The notes: generated by a model from the sequence alone, not told the origin. 64,000 nt of DNA from Bdellovibrionales bacterium (GCA_016713885.1 JADJOF010000004.1:434001-498000); one strand, 5' to 3'. Counted from the stretch's first letter, positions 18,815-27,547 are shown. Numbers and translations: made by a program.

Positions 18815-19287
18815 ATTTAAAACTCACGCCCATGACGGAATCGGAATTCACGATCTGGGAGCCGCGAAGTCGCGCGGCTTACGCCGCTGACAAGGCCCGA
18901 TCGAACTCAATGACTCTTATCGAAGCGCAAGAGGCGGCCGATCGCGACTTCCGTCGCTATCTCGCTGACGGTCTGAAAACTGAGAACAGCCACCTCTTCA
19001 CCGCTAAAAACAGTGCCGGTGAGATTCTCGGGTTTATTTGGTTTGGCATTCGCGATACGGACTCAAAGCGCAGCGCCTTTATCTACGACGTCGTGATCGA
19101 GCCGGAGCATCGCGGGCAAGGGCACGGACGAGAAATGATGAAACTCGCTGAACTTGAGATCCGAAAGCTGGGTGCCTCACGCATCGGACTGCATGTGTTT
19201 GGCTACAACAACGCAGCCATTCAGCTCTACCATTCTCTTGGCTACCTCACGACCGACGTCGATATGGAAAAAGTCCTGCTGCCATAA
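18811..19287 (+). CDS. GNAT-family N-acetyltransferase
   Basis: The ATG at 18811 overlaps the previous stop (ATGA) and gives 158 residues; a longer in-frame extension is a shadow of the ligase gene. The GNAT core is clear: IYDVVIEPEHRGQGHGREMM is the acetyl-CoA-binding motif A (Q/RxxGxG/A, as RGQGHG). It is followed by IGLHVFGYNNAAIQLYHSLGY, the motif B region. These enzymes acetylate amino groups. Being last in the operon it could modify an amino sugar, but it also resembles general peptide or metabolite acetyltransferases. Confidence 0.85.
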   Translation: MNLKLTPMTESEFTIWEPRSRAAYAADKARSNSMTLIEAQEAADRDFRRYLADGLKTENSHLFTAKNSAGEILGFIWFGIRDTDSKRSAFIYDVVIEPEHRGQGHGREMMKLAELEIRKLGASRIGLHVFGYNNAAIQLYHSLGYLTTDVDMEKVLLP

Positions 19288-19296
19288 GGGTTTACG

Positions 19297-19344
19297 AATT
19301 ATACCCGGGCTAAATTGACATCTCAATAATGCCCGGGTATTATT
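19297..19344 (+). promoter_or_regulatory. Leaderless promoter with CCCGGG inverted-repeat operator ahead of the DUF2239 gene
   Basis: TTGACA (19315-19320), exactly 17 bp, then TATTAT (19338-19343) is a near-perfect sigma-70 promoter; the ATG at 19351 falls at the expected first transcribed base and no Shine-Dalgarno exists. AATTATACCCGGGC (19297-19310) and GCCCGGGTATTATT (19331-19344) form a 13-of-14 inverted repeat that brackets the -35 box and overlaps the -10 box. An operator is the best reading. Terminator function for the upstream operon is the alternative. Confidence 0.6.
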
Positions 19345-19350
19345 GTTTCT

Positions 19351-19935
19351 ATGGAAAGCACCTACACGGCCTTTGAAGGCTCTAAACTTTTGACCCGCGG
19401 CGCCCTCGACAAAGTCGTCCTCAAGACCAAACACCGGCTTGAAAAGTCACCTGAAGCGTCGATTCTCATCTTCAGTGACTCCACCGGAAGGACCATTGAC
19501 TTTAATTTTCACGGAAGCGAGGCCGATGTTTTAAGACGTCTTGAGATCTATGTCTCGGGCGATGCTTCGGGCGAAGACTCCTCGAAATCGGCACCTGGCC
19601 CTGGACGCCCTAAGCTTGGCGTCGTCTCACGCGAAGTTTCTCTTTTGCCCCGCCATTGGGAGTGGCTCGCCAATCAAACTGGCGGCGCTTCGGCCACTTT
19701 GCGAAAACTCATCGAGTCCGAGCAGAAAAAATCGGGCGGCAACCTTACATTGAAACAAGCGCAAGAACGCGTTTACAAATTCATGTCGGTACTGGCTGGC
19801 GACCTCGAGGGGTACGAAGAGGCCCTTCGCGCCCTCTACCGAAAAGATGTCGACAGCTTTCAAACGCATATCAAGAACTGGCCGCGCGATGTGAAAGCCC
19901 ACACGCTGACACTTGCCGAGGCTGTTTTCTTTTAG
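19351..19935 (+). CDS. DUF2239 family protein
   Basis: The protein has 194 residues and matches the DUF2239 pattern: an N-terminal domain with FEGSKLLTRGALDKVVLKTK and ILIFSDSTGRTIDFNFHGSE, a central GPGRPKLGVVSREVSLLPRHWEWL segment, and a helical C-terminal half ending in AHTLTLAEAVFF. The central RPKLGVV...EVSLLPRHW segment recurs in the family and could contact DNA, but function is not established. The gene is monocistronic with its own strong promoter and operator, between two polysaccharide gene blocks, and overlaps the convergent colD stop by 4 bp. Confidence 0.8.
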   Translation: MESTYTAFEGSKLLTRGALDKVVLKTKHRLEKSPEASILIFSDSTGRTIDFNFHGSEADVLRRLEIYVSGDASGEDSSKSAPGPGRPKLGVVSREVSLLPRHWEWLANQTGGASATLRKLIESEQKKSGGNLTLKQAQERVYKFMSVLAGDLEGYEEALRALYRKDVDSFQTHIKNWPRDVKAHTLTLAEAVFF

Positions 19936-21107
19936 AGCAGATCCCGAACGCCTTTGATATTTTCTTTGAAGGGCACGTGGTGATTGCCGACAAAGAGGCC
20001 GTGTGAGTCGATCCAATTGGCGTTCGGAAGCTCACCTTGAATCTCGTGATTGAACCACTGGACAACGGGATTCTTTGCGAAGTTCCCAGCAACGATCGGG
20101 CGACACTCGACACCTGCATTTTGGAGAGTCTCCACAAGAGATTGGCGCGTGCGACCGGCTTTTGCCGCTTCGGGGCGAATCACCATCGAGAATCCAAACC
20201 ACGAACTCTCGCCGATCTCTTTTTGTGTGATCAGCCACGGATGCCCATTAAACAGCTCTTTATAGAGAGCGGCGTTGGCGCGACGCTCTCGAATAAAGCC
20301 AGGGAGTTTTTTGAGCTGCTCGATGCCAAGCGCGCCTTCAAGTTCAAGCGGACGCACGTTGTAGCCAGGCAAAACAAACTTGAACGACTCTTCAAACGCG
20401 TTGTCGGACTTAACGCCGGTCACATGATTGTGCTTTGGGAGATTCCGAGTCCATCCATGAGCGCGAAGACAGAGCATGATGTGATAAAGCTCTTCATCGT
20501 CCGTAACGACGTTCCCGCCTTCCATTGTGGAGATATGGTGGCTAAAGAAGCTTGAAAAAGTACCCATCACGCCAAACGTGCCGCACTGACGACCACCCAG
20601 TGTTGCGCCCATCGACTCGCAGTTGTCTTCAATCAAAGTGATGTCGCGACCAGCGATCATCTTTTGAATGACTGTGAAATCGTTTGGATTGCCGAGCAGA
20701 TTCACGGCCATGATGAGACGAGTTTTCGGATTGATCGCCTTTTCAAGTTCCTTCAGATCAAAGTTCAAGGTCTCTAGGTCGATATCGACAAAGCGAAGTT
20801 TCAATCCGTATTGATGAAGCGGATAGTAGGTCGTGCTCCAAGAAACGGCCGGCACGATAACTTCGTCTCCGGCCTTCAATGCGCCCTGCTTTTTGTAAAA
20901 GAGGGCAGCCACCATTAAAAGATTCGCAGTTGAGCCTGACGAACACATCACCGAATACTTGGAGCCAAAGTACTTCGCAAATTGCTTTTCATACTCGGCA
21001 ACATTTGCGCCCATGGTGAAGTTTCCCGATTGAATCACAGCCTGCATGGCTGCGATTTCGGATTCATCCCAACTGGTCGTCGCAAGCGGATAGAAAACAT
21101 TCGACAT
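19932..21107 (-). CDS. colD: GDP-4-keto-6-deoxy-D-mannose 3-dehydratase (ColD-like)
   Basis: This is a 391-residue fold-type I PLP enzyme of the DegT/DnrJ/EryC1/StrS family. At the position of the usual Schiff-base lysine it has histidine (FSHHISTMEGG, His190/191). That is the mark of the deoxygenating members ColD and RfbH rather than sugar aminotransferases. ColD removes the C3 hydroxyl of GDP-4-keto-6-deoxymannose, using glutamate and PLP, on the way to GDP-colitose. The length matches E. coli ColD (388), and gmd and an fcl/colC-like gene precede it with 2-5 bp gaps. Perosamine-type aminotransferase activity is excluded by the missing lysine. Confidence 0.75.
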   Translation of the reverse strand: MSNVFYPLATTSWDESEIAAMQAVIQSGNFTMGANVAEYEKQFAKYFGSKYSVMCSSGSTANLLMVAALFYKKQGALKAGDEVIVPAVSWSTTYYPLHQYGLKLRFVDIDLETLNFDLKELEKAINPKTRLIMAVNLLGNPNDFTVIQKMIAGRDITLIEDNCESMGATLGGRQCGTFGVMGTFSSFFSHHISTMEGGNVVTDDEELYHIMLCLRAHGWTRNLPKHNHVTGVKSDNAFEESFKFVLPGYNVRPLELEGALGIEQLKKLPGFIRERRANAALYKELFNGHPWLITQKEIGESSWFGFSMVIRPEAAKAGRTRQSLVETLQNAGVECRPIVAGNFAKNPVVQWFNHEIQGELPNANWIDSHGLFVGNHHVPFKENIKGVRDLL

Positions 21108-21109
21108 GG

Positions 21110-22033
21110 CTATTTCTCCTGAAGTCCCAAGTAAAACTCGTAGGCTTTCTTAATTCCAGCTTCCAGCGACGTGCTGGCTTTCCAGCCCATACGTGCAGCC
21201 TGATCGACGGACACGAGCTTTTGCTTCATGCCAACAGGCTTGGTGAGATCGTGTTTGAATGGACCTGTATAGCCGATCACCTTCGCAACAGCGCGATAGT
21301 AATCGTTGATGGAGTGATCAAATCCAAGACCGACATTGGTCAGCTCTGGCAAATCACCAAAACGATCAAGAGCAAAGTAGACGAAATCGGCCAGATCGGC
21401 TGCGTCCATGAACTCACGGCGCGCTTCGCCGTCGCCCCAGATTTCAACATGCGGCTCTGACTCTTTCTTCGCCATGTGCACTTTGTGAATCACGGCGGGA
21501 ATCAGATGCGAGTGCTTGGGGTCAAACTTGTCGTGACGGCCGTAGAGATTGCACGGAATCAGCGTTTTATATTGAAGCTCTTTTCGCTCGCGCATCAGAT
21601 AAGAACCGAAGCGCGCAGCAAAGACCTTGGCGATCGCGTAGCCTTCGTTGGTCGGCTCAAGCTCGCCTTTTAAAACAAGATCTTCAGTGAGCGGATTGGG
21701 CGCGTTTCGCGGATACATGCACGATGAGCCCATGTTGAGAAGCTTCGGCACGGCGGCCTCGGCTGCAGCCCCAATCACGTTCCTTGCCATATCGAGGTTC
21801 TCGAGCAGAAAGGCCACCGGATGTGCCATATTGGCTTGGATTCCACCGACACGGCCAGCGCAGTGGATGATGAGATCTGGCTTCGTCTTTTGAACGAACT
21901 CAAAAGTCGAAGTCCGATCAAGAAGATTCATCTCGCGACTCGATGGCGCAAGTAACTCATGATGGCGGCTTGCGGGATGCTCAAGAATGTTTTTTCCGAC
22001 CATTCCGGAGCCACCGGTCAGCAAGATCCGCAT
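21110..22033 (-). CDS. GDP-L-fucose synthase / GDP-colitose synthase (Fcl/ColC-like)
   Basis: This 307-residue extended short-chain dehydrogenase has LTGGSGMVGKNI at the N-terminus, MGSSCMYPRNAPNPLTED near residue 107, and the catalytic pair in NEGYAIAK. All are typical of WcaG/Fcl, the NADPH epimerase-reductase that turns GDP-4-keto-6-deoxymannose into GDP-L-fucose. ColC, which makes GDP-L-colitose from the ColD product, belongs to the same family. Because a ColD-like gene follows 2 bp downstream, the colitose role is at least as likely. Sequence alone does not separate the two. Confidence 0.85.
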   Translation of the reverse strand: MRILLTGGSGMVGKNILEHPASRHHELLAPSSREMNLLDRTSTFEFVQKTKPDLIIHCAGRVGGIQANMAHPVAFLLENLDMARNVIGAAAEAAVPKLLNMGSSCMYPRNAPNPLTEDLVLKGELEPTNEGYAIAKVFAARFGSYLMRERKELQYKTLIPCNLYGRHDKFDPKHSHLIPAVIHKVHMAKKESEPHVEIWGDGEARREFMDAADLADFVYFALDRFGDLPELTNVGLGFDHSINDYYRAVAKVIGYTGPFKHDLTKPVGMKQKLVSVDQAARMGWKASTSLEAGIKKAYEFYLGLQEK

Positions 22034-22038
22034 CGACG

Positions 22039-23121
22039 CTACCTCACGACTTTCAACGACGGAAACTTCGCATCGCGCTCAGCCAGCTTCAAGTCCGCTT
22101 CGCACATCTCGCGAACAAGTTCTTCAAAGCTTGTCGCCGGAGTCCAGCCGAGCTTCTCACGTGCCTTCGTCGCGTCACCGAGAAGTGTTTCGACTTCCGT
22201 TGGACGATAGTACTTTGGATCAACGGCGATGATGCAACGACCCTCTTGGTCGTAGCCCTTCTCGTCAGCGCCCGTACCCTTCCAGGTGATTTTAAAGCCC
22301 ATGTGGCTTGCCGTGATTTCAACAAACTCACGAACACTCTTCTGGTGGCCGGTGGCGATAACAAAATCTTCGGGTTTTGGTTGTTGAAGCATCAGCCACT
22401 GCATCTCGACGTAATCGCGGGCATGACCCCAATCGCGTTTTGAATCCATGTTGCCAAGATAGAGACACTTATCAAGACCGTGCTTGATGCGCGCAAGACC
22501 GCGGGTGATCTTTCGAGTCACGAATGTCTCTCCACGAAGCGGAGACTCGTGGTTGAAGAGAATGCCGTTACATGCATAGATGCCATAGGCCTCGCGATAA
22601 TTCACCGTGATCCAGTACGCGTACATTTTCGCGACAGCATAGGGACTTCGCGGATAAAACGGTGTGGTTTCTTTTTGCGGGATCTCTTGCACAAGGCCGT
22701 AGAGTTCAGACGTCGATGCCTGATAGAACTTCGTCTTCTTGGTCAGACCCAAAATTCGAATCGCCTCGAGCACGCGCAAAGGCCCGATCGCATCGGAGTT
22801 CGCTGTGTACTCAGGCTCTTCAAACGAAACAGCGACGTGCGACTGCGCGGCCAAGTTGTAGATCTCATCGGGCTGCACCTGTTGAATGATGCGGATGAGG
22901 CTCGATGAATCAGTCATGTCACCGTGGTGCAAAAACAGTCGGCCGCCCAAAGTGTTTGGATCCATCGCGTGTGGATCTTGAAAAAGATGGTCGATGCGGT
23001 CGGTGTTAAAGAGCGACGTGCGGCGCTTGATGCCGTGGACCTCGTAACCTTTTTTGAGAAGAAATTCGGCGAGGTAGGCCCCGTCTTGCCCAGTGATACC
23101 GGTGATCAGCGCTTTTTTCAT
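22039..23121 (-). CDS. gmd: GDP-mannose 4,6-dehydratase
   Basis: The enzyme makes GDP-4-keto-6-deoxy-D-mannose from GDP-mannose, the shared precursor of GDP-fucose and GDP-colitose. The 360-residue sequence has ITGITGQDGAYLAEFLLKKGYEVHG-type cofactor binding at the N-terminus, then FYQASTSELYG and YAVAKMYAYW (catalytic YxxxK). NHESPLRGETFVTRKITRG completes the family pattern. The ATG at 23121 lacks a Shine-Dalgarno and sits 9 nt after a possible -10 box. GDP-mannose would come from ManC at 31.3-32.8 kb. Confidence 0.97.
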   Translation of the reverse strand: MKKALITGITGQDGAYLAEFLLKKGYEVHGIKRRTSLFNTDRIDHLFQDPHAMDPNTLGGRLFLHHGDMTDSSSLIRIIQQVQPDEIYNLAAQSHVAVSFEEPEYTANSDAIGPLRVLEAIRILGLTKKTKFYQASTSELYGLVQEIPQKETTPFYPRSPYAVAKMYAYWITVNYREAYGIYACNGILFNHESPLRGETFVTRKITRGLARIKHGLDKCLYLGNMDSKRDWGHARDYVEMQWLMLQQPKPEDFVIATGHQKSVREFVEITASHMGFKITWKGTGADEKGYDQEGRCIIAVDPKYYRPTEVETLLGDATKAREKLGWTPATSFEELVREMCEADLKLAERDAKFPSLKVVR

Positions 23122-23130
23122 AGTTTTGGA

Positions 23131-23159
23131 AAAGTAGAATCAATGCGAGAGTTTGTCCA
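23131..23159 (-). promoter_or_regulatory. Candidate promoter of gmd-fcl/colC-colD
   Basis: On the minus strand TGGACA (23159-23154), a 17-bp spacer and TACTTT (23136-23131) precede the gmd ATG by 9 nt. With no Shine-Dalgarno present, the message would be leaderless or nearly so. The -10 box is only a moderate match. Confidence 0.35.
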
Positions 23160-23205
23160 CGCCTTCGAAGGGCCGAAGGGTGTCCTCCGCTCATCGATGG
23201 CGCGC

Positions 23206-23231
23206 CGCAGCTTCCGGCGCCGGAAGCTGCG
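23206..23231. repeat. 26-bp perfect palindrome between rfbH and gmd
   Basis: The half-site CGCAGCTTCCGGC is followed directly by its exact reverse complement, in the 161-bp gap between rfbH and gmd. There is no T-tract on either side, so a classical terminator is doubtful. It could be a rho-independent attenuator stem, a REP-like element or a binding site for a dimeric regulator. A smaller palindrome, CCTTCGAAGG, lies at 23162-23171. Confidence 0.6.
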
Positions 23232-23282
23232 CTGAGTCGCCCAAAAGAAGCGGGTACCATTGAACGTGAAGCGACGCGAGAG

Positions 23283-24593
23283 TCACTTGCTCACTGCCGC
23301 CCGCAGGCGATCGGCGATGTAATCCAAGTGCGGACGCTCAAGCCCTGGCCAAACTCCAACCCAGAATGTATCGTTCATAATACGATCGGTATTGGTGAGC
23401 TCTCCCACCACGCGATGAGAGATTTCACGATAGGCTGGTTGCTTGAGGAGATGACCGCCAAACAAGAGGCGTGTACCGATTTTTTCATCCTCAAGACGGC
23501 GCACCAACTCGTTTCGCGAGATCGGGCACTTTGCTTCAACCGTCATTGCGAAACCAAACCACGAAGGATTTGCACCTGTCGTTGCGCGCGGAAGCATCAG
23601 GCGATCCTCAAGACCGTTCAGTTTTTCACGAAGATACGTGAAGTTCTCGCGTCGGCGCTCGATAAAGCCGGGAAGTTTTTTAAGCTGCGATACGCCAATC
23701 GCGGCCTGCATATCGCTCACCTTCAAATTGTAGCCGACGTGGCTATAGATGTACTTGTGATCATAACCCTTGGGAAGATCGCCCAGCTGCCAATCGAAGC
23801 GCTTCTTACACGTATTGTCTTTTCCCGGAGGACACCAGCAGTCGCGTCCCCAATCGCGAATCGACTCCGCCGCAAGTTTCAACTGCGGATTCGACATACA
23901 AACGGCACCGCCCTCGCCCATCGTGATGTGATGAGCCGGGTAAAAACTGACGGTCGCGATATCGCCAAAAGTTCCGATCTTCTGCCCATTAAAACTTGCA
24001 CCCAAGGCATCACAGCAGTCTTCGACAAGCCAAAGACCGTGACGATCGCAGAACTCTTTTACAGTTTTCACATCAAACGCGTTGCCGAGAGTGTGGGCGA
24101 CCATCACCGCTTTTGTCTTCGGCGAAAGTGCGGCTTCAAGTTTCGTTACGTCGATCTCATAGGTACCAAGTTCGACGTCGACAAAAACCGGGATACAACC
24201 GTGCTGAATAATTGGATTCACAGTGGTCGGGAAGCCGGCCGCCACCGTGATCACTTCGTCGCCTGCGCGAACCCGACGCTCGCCAAGACGTGGTGACGTG
24301 AGCGCAGCAAAAGCCACGAGGTTAGCCGATGACCCGCTATTCACGAGGAGAGCGAATTTCGTCCCAAAAAACTCAGCAAACTTCTTTTCAAAATCCGTCG
24401 CAAAGCGGCCGGCCGTCAGCCACATGTCGAGGCTCGATTCAACCAAGTGAACCAGATCGTCCTCGTCGATGATTTTGCCAGTGACTGGAAGATAGTCCTG
24501 TCCGGGCATCAATCTCCTCACTGGTCGCCTTTGAAAGTACCCACGAGTGGCGCTCAGAACTTGCTTCCGTGCCTCAATTTCGTCGTAACTCAT
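23283..24593 (-). CDS. rfbH: CDP-4-keto-6-deoxy-D-glucose 3-dehydrase (E1)
   Basis: This 436-residue enzyme is PLP/[2Fe-2S]-dependent and removes the C3 hydroxyl of CDP-4-keto-6-deoxyglucose, the committed step to CDP-3,6-dideoxyhexoses. The Schiff-base lysine is replaced by histidine (FYPAHHITMGEGG, His221/222). Four cysteines, 194, 252, 254 and 262, match the C-X57-C-X-C-X7-C spacing of the E1 iron-sulfur cluster. The stretch DNTCKKRFDWQLGDLPKGY is also diagnostic. AGGAT lies upstream of the ATG. The partner reductase (E3, RfbI/AscD) is not in the window. Confidence 0.95.
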   Translation of the reverse strand: MSYDEIEARKQVLSATRGYFQRRPVRRLMPGQDYLPVTGKIIDEDDLVHLVESSLDMWLTAGRFATDFEKKFAEFFGTKFALLVNSGSSANLVAFAALTSPRLGERRVRAGDEVITVAAGFPTTVNPIIQHGCIPVFVDVELGTYEIDVTKLEAALSPKTKAVMVAHTLGNAFDVKTVKEFCDRHGLWLVEDCCDALGASFNGQKIGTFGDIATVSFYPAHHITMGEGGAVCMSNPQLKLAAESIRDWGRDCWCPPGKDNTCKKRFDWQLGDLPKGYDHKYIYSHVGYNLKVSDMQAAIGVSQLKKLPGFIERRRENFTYLREKLNGLEDRLMLPRATTGANPSWFGFAMTVEAKCPISRNELVRRLEDEKIGTRLLFGGHLLKQPAYREISHRVVGELTNTDRIMNDTFWVGVWPGLERPHLDYIADRLRAAVSK

Positions 24594-24672
24594 GCATTAT
24601 CCTCGCTATGATGACGAGACGTGTCTGCCACATTCAGACCGACAATGCTAGATGTAGCAATAGGAGGCGTCC

Positions 24673-25721
24673 ATGAAAAACTACTCGCAGGTCCCCACTG
24701 ACGACCTACACACTATGGCCGACACGCTAAGTCCCATTTTAAAAGACGTCGCTGCGAATGGACATATTTTTTTAACAGGTGGCACAGGCTTTATTGGCAA
24801 ATGGCTGCTGGCGGCCCTCGCCGTTGCCACCAATAACTCATGTCAGATTTCCGTTCTCACACGGTCGATAGCGGGCTTTTTCGACGCGCACCCCGAATAT
24901 AAAGGGCACACAAAGTTTCAATTTATCGAGGGCGACATTCGACACCTCGAACCCACTAGCGTTACCGGAATAACCCATATCATTCACGCCGCCACTCCCG
25001 CAAGTGCAACGCTAAATCTTCAGTCTCCGAACGAGATGCTTGATATCATCTTGACCGGAACTCGGCGAATTGCCGCACTCGCATCTGCCAATCCGGTTGA
25101 AAAACTGCTTTTTTTAAGCTCCGGTGCTGTCTACGGCCCTCAACCCGTCAGCCTGCCCCGCATTTCAGAATCCTATAGCGGAGCGCCGAATCCGATGATG
25201 TCGTCCTCGGCCTACGGTGAAGGCAAGCGTATTTCTGAGCTTATTTTCAGCATAACTGCTCGACAGAGAAAATTCGATTTTGTGTCTGCACGAGCATTCG
25301 CTTTTCTTGGTCCACACCTACCAATTGACGGAACCTTCGCTGCGGGAAATTTCTGCAGAGATGCAATACAAAAAAACGTGTTGTTGTTGAGGGTGATGGC
25401 ACGCCACTACGATCTTACCTCTACCCGACCGACCTCATTCACGCCCTAACTCTTCTGATGATGCGCGGGAAATCCGGCGAGGCCTACAACGTCGGCTCCA
25501 AAGAAGGTCTGTCAATTCGACAACTGGCAGAGACTGTCACGATGATCGCGGGGCTTCGACTGCCGCCTGAAATCAAACAAACTCCAGATCCCACTGTACT
25601 GCCGAGCCGCTACGTACCAGATACGACAAAAATTGAAAGCGCATTTGACTTTGCACCGACGACTAGCCTTGAAGTCTCAATTCAAAACACACTGAACTGG
25701 CTCAGGCCTAGACTCCAATAA
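24673..25721 (+). CDS. NAD-dependent epimerase/dehydratase, single-base frameshift near 25383
   Basis: An AGGAGG Shine-Dalgarno precedes the ATG. The first 250 residues hold the SDR fold: FLTGGTGFIGKWLLAAL near residue 36, FLSSGAVYG, and YGEGKRISE with the catalytic YxxxK. At about 25383 the frame changes: VVEGDGTPLRSYLYPTDL and GKSGEAYNVGSKEGLSIRQL continue in another frame to 25721. One missing base in GTTGTTGTTGAG explains it, and the repaired protein has 349 residues. It is a paralogue of the gene at 28293-29351. Both may be 4-ketosugar reductases or epimerases of the branched-sugar route, which is inference. Confidence 0.75.
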
Positions 25722-25724
25722 AAT

Positions 25725-27533
25725 TCACTCACTATGTTCGAGATAGGCCTGGACATTTTCCGCTGAGAAAAAGGGATACATCTCATGAAGCGGCTTGCTC
25801 TCCATGGATCCGTCAGCCCGCCTCGCCGAAGTCACTGTTGGAATAATCTCCTGATCGGCATGAGTAAAGACTTCGCAGATCACAGGCCCGCTCGCCTCGC
25901 TGAGGACTTTCACGGTTTCGGCAAGTTCACTCACCTTATGGACCTGCATATATGGAATTCCATAGGCTTGAGCAACGAGCTCTAGTTTCGGAAGAAAAAC
26001 TCCGGATGCTTCGCTCGTCCCAACAAGAAAGCCATCGAAAAAATTCTTCTGCGTATTGCGAATAGAAACATAGCCAGAGTTGTTAACGACAACAATTTTC
26101 ACGTTCAGATTATTGTGCCTAATTGGGGCCAGCTCATGAATGTTTGTTTGCAATGAGCCGTCTCCCGTCACGCAAATGATATTCTTTCGACAATCGGCTT
26201 TCGCGGCACCGGTTGCCGCCGGCAAAGCGTAGCCCATTGTTCCTAAACCACCCGAGATGATTACTCGCTGATCTTTTTTCGCTCGAAAGGCCTGTCCCAC
26301 TACATAAAATGCGGATCCGGCGTCAGCGGTCAGGATCTCGTCACCGTTTAGGCCAACTGACAATGCTTCAATAAGATCATAGTAATTTGGCTTTTCGCCT
26401 TCGCGAAAATGTGGCTCACCCCTCACTGTAAGTTCTGACTTCAACTTCTGACAATGCGCAATCCATTTCGCCGGAGCTTCCATCTGCGCTTCGGGTAGGC
26501 ACAAAAGAACACTCAGTACATCACGGAGGTTCGCCTTTATCTTTACATTTACGCCAATCTGCTCACGATCTAAAACCGCTTGGTCAGGGTCAATTTGGAT
26601 TTTGAACGACTTGGTACTGAATCGATCAAGCTCATAGCCCGTCGTCAAAACATGAAGACTACTTCCCAGAATCAGGAGCGCGTCAGCCATCTGAATCGCA
26701 AAATTGCCGGCGCGATCACCCTTCATACCAGGATGCCCTACGTAAAGTGGATGATCATATGGCAGAAGATCAGTCGAGAGCTGAGTCGTCACCACCGGAA
26801 CAGCGACTCTGCCCAGTAGAGCCCGAAAGGCTTCGGCCTGTCCGGCCGCACGCACTCCATGACCCGCCAAGATCAAAGGTCGCTTCGCCTTCTTTAATAC
26901 GGCAAGTGCATCGAGAAGCGGCTTGCTTAGCTTCGATGAATCATCCATTTCGAGCGCCGGCGCAGAAAAACCAACCTGCTCCTCGGGCTCAATCATAGCG
27001 CCTTGAATGTCGACCGGAACGTCTAATAGTACCGGGCCAGGGCGTCCAGACATCGCTTCGTAAATCGCCCGTTCAACATGATATCGGACATCCGCCGGCT
27101 TTGAAATAAAGGCGGCGTACTTCGTTACCGATTTCACAATGGGAACAATATCGACCTCAAATGTTCCAAACTGCCGCAGCCCCTCGCTCGCCGTCCCGCG
27201 AATGGTCTGAGTCACTTTACTCTGTCCTGTTACAAACAAAACCGGAGCAGAGTCCAACCATGCTCCCACTATTCCCGTTAAAAGATTCGTCGCACCAGGC
27301 CCGCTGGTCGCGTAGCACGCGGCTAAACCTCCCTTAACTCGGGCATAGGATTCAGCCGCCATCGCTCCTGCTTGCTCGTGATGGTTGCAAACATAGCTCA
27401 AACCTTTCGTACGACCGACGCTATCAAGCAAGTGCATCATTCCACCGCCCGAAAGCAAAAAAACAGTGTCGACACCATGTTCAAGTAGTTTTTGAGACAT
27501 ATAGTCTGCGACGCGTACTTTAACGTGAGCCAT
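25725..27533 (-). CDS. Thiamine-diphosphate enzyme of the acetolactate synthase family (YerE-like carboligase candidate)
   Basis: This 602-residue protein has the full three-domain ThDP layout: Pyr domain with catalytic Glu53 in NHHEQAGAMAAESYARV, central domain, and PP domain with GDGSLQTNIHELAPIRHNN ahead of VVVNN. It resembles acetolactate synthase large subunits but has VNNSGYVSIRNTQKNFF after the ThDP motif, and no small regulatory subunit gene is near. The setting is a sugar locus with rfbF, rfbG and rfbH. YerE, which adds a two-carbon unit from pyruvate to the C4 ketone of CDP-3,6-dideoxyhexulose in yersiniose synthesis, belongs to this family. Branched-sugar synthesis is therefore proposed; amino-acid biosynthesis is the alternative. 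AGGGGAG precedes the ATG. Confidence 0.8.
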   Translation of the reverse strand: MAHVKVRVADYMSQKLLEHGVDTVFLLSGGGMMHLLDSVGRTKGLSYVCNHHEQAGAMAAESYARVKGGLAACYATSGPGATNLLTGIVGAWLDSAPVLFVTGQSKVTQTIRGTASEGLRQFGTFEVDIVPIVKSVTKYAAFISKPADVRYHVERAIYEAMSGRPGPVLLDVPVDIQGAMIEPEEQVGFSAPALEMDDSSKLSKPLLDALAVLKKAKRPLILAGHGVRAAGQAEAFRALLGRVAVPVVTTQLSTDLLPYDHPLYVGHPGMKGDRAGNFAIQMADALLILGSSLHVLTTGYELDRFSTKSFKIQIDPDQAVLDREQIGVNVKIKANLRDVLSVLLCLPEAQMEAPAKWIAHCQKLKSELTVRGEPHFREGEKPNYYDLIEALSVGLNGDEILTADAGSAFYVVGQAFRAKKDQRVIISGGLGTMGYALPAATGAAKADCRKNIICVTGDGSLQTNIHELAPIRHNNLNVKIVVVNNSGYVSIRNTQKNFFDGFLVGTSEASGVFLPKLELVAQAYGIPYMQVHKVSELAETVKVLSEASGPVICEVFTHADQEIIPTVTSARRADGSMESKPLHEMYPFFSAENVQAYLEHSE

Positions 27534-27547
27534 AAGACTCCCCTTTT

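Noticed and set aside
23328..24296. Long plus-strand open frame opposite rfbH
   Set aside because: It is antisense to a certain gene, lacks any family pattern, and reflects codon bias of the rfbH strand.
25725..27533. Ordinary acetolactate synthase for branched-chain amino acids
   Set aside because: No regulatory small subunit or ilv genes nearby, and the gene is inside a nucleotide-sugar operon. Not fully excluded.
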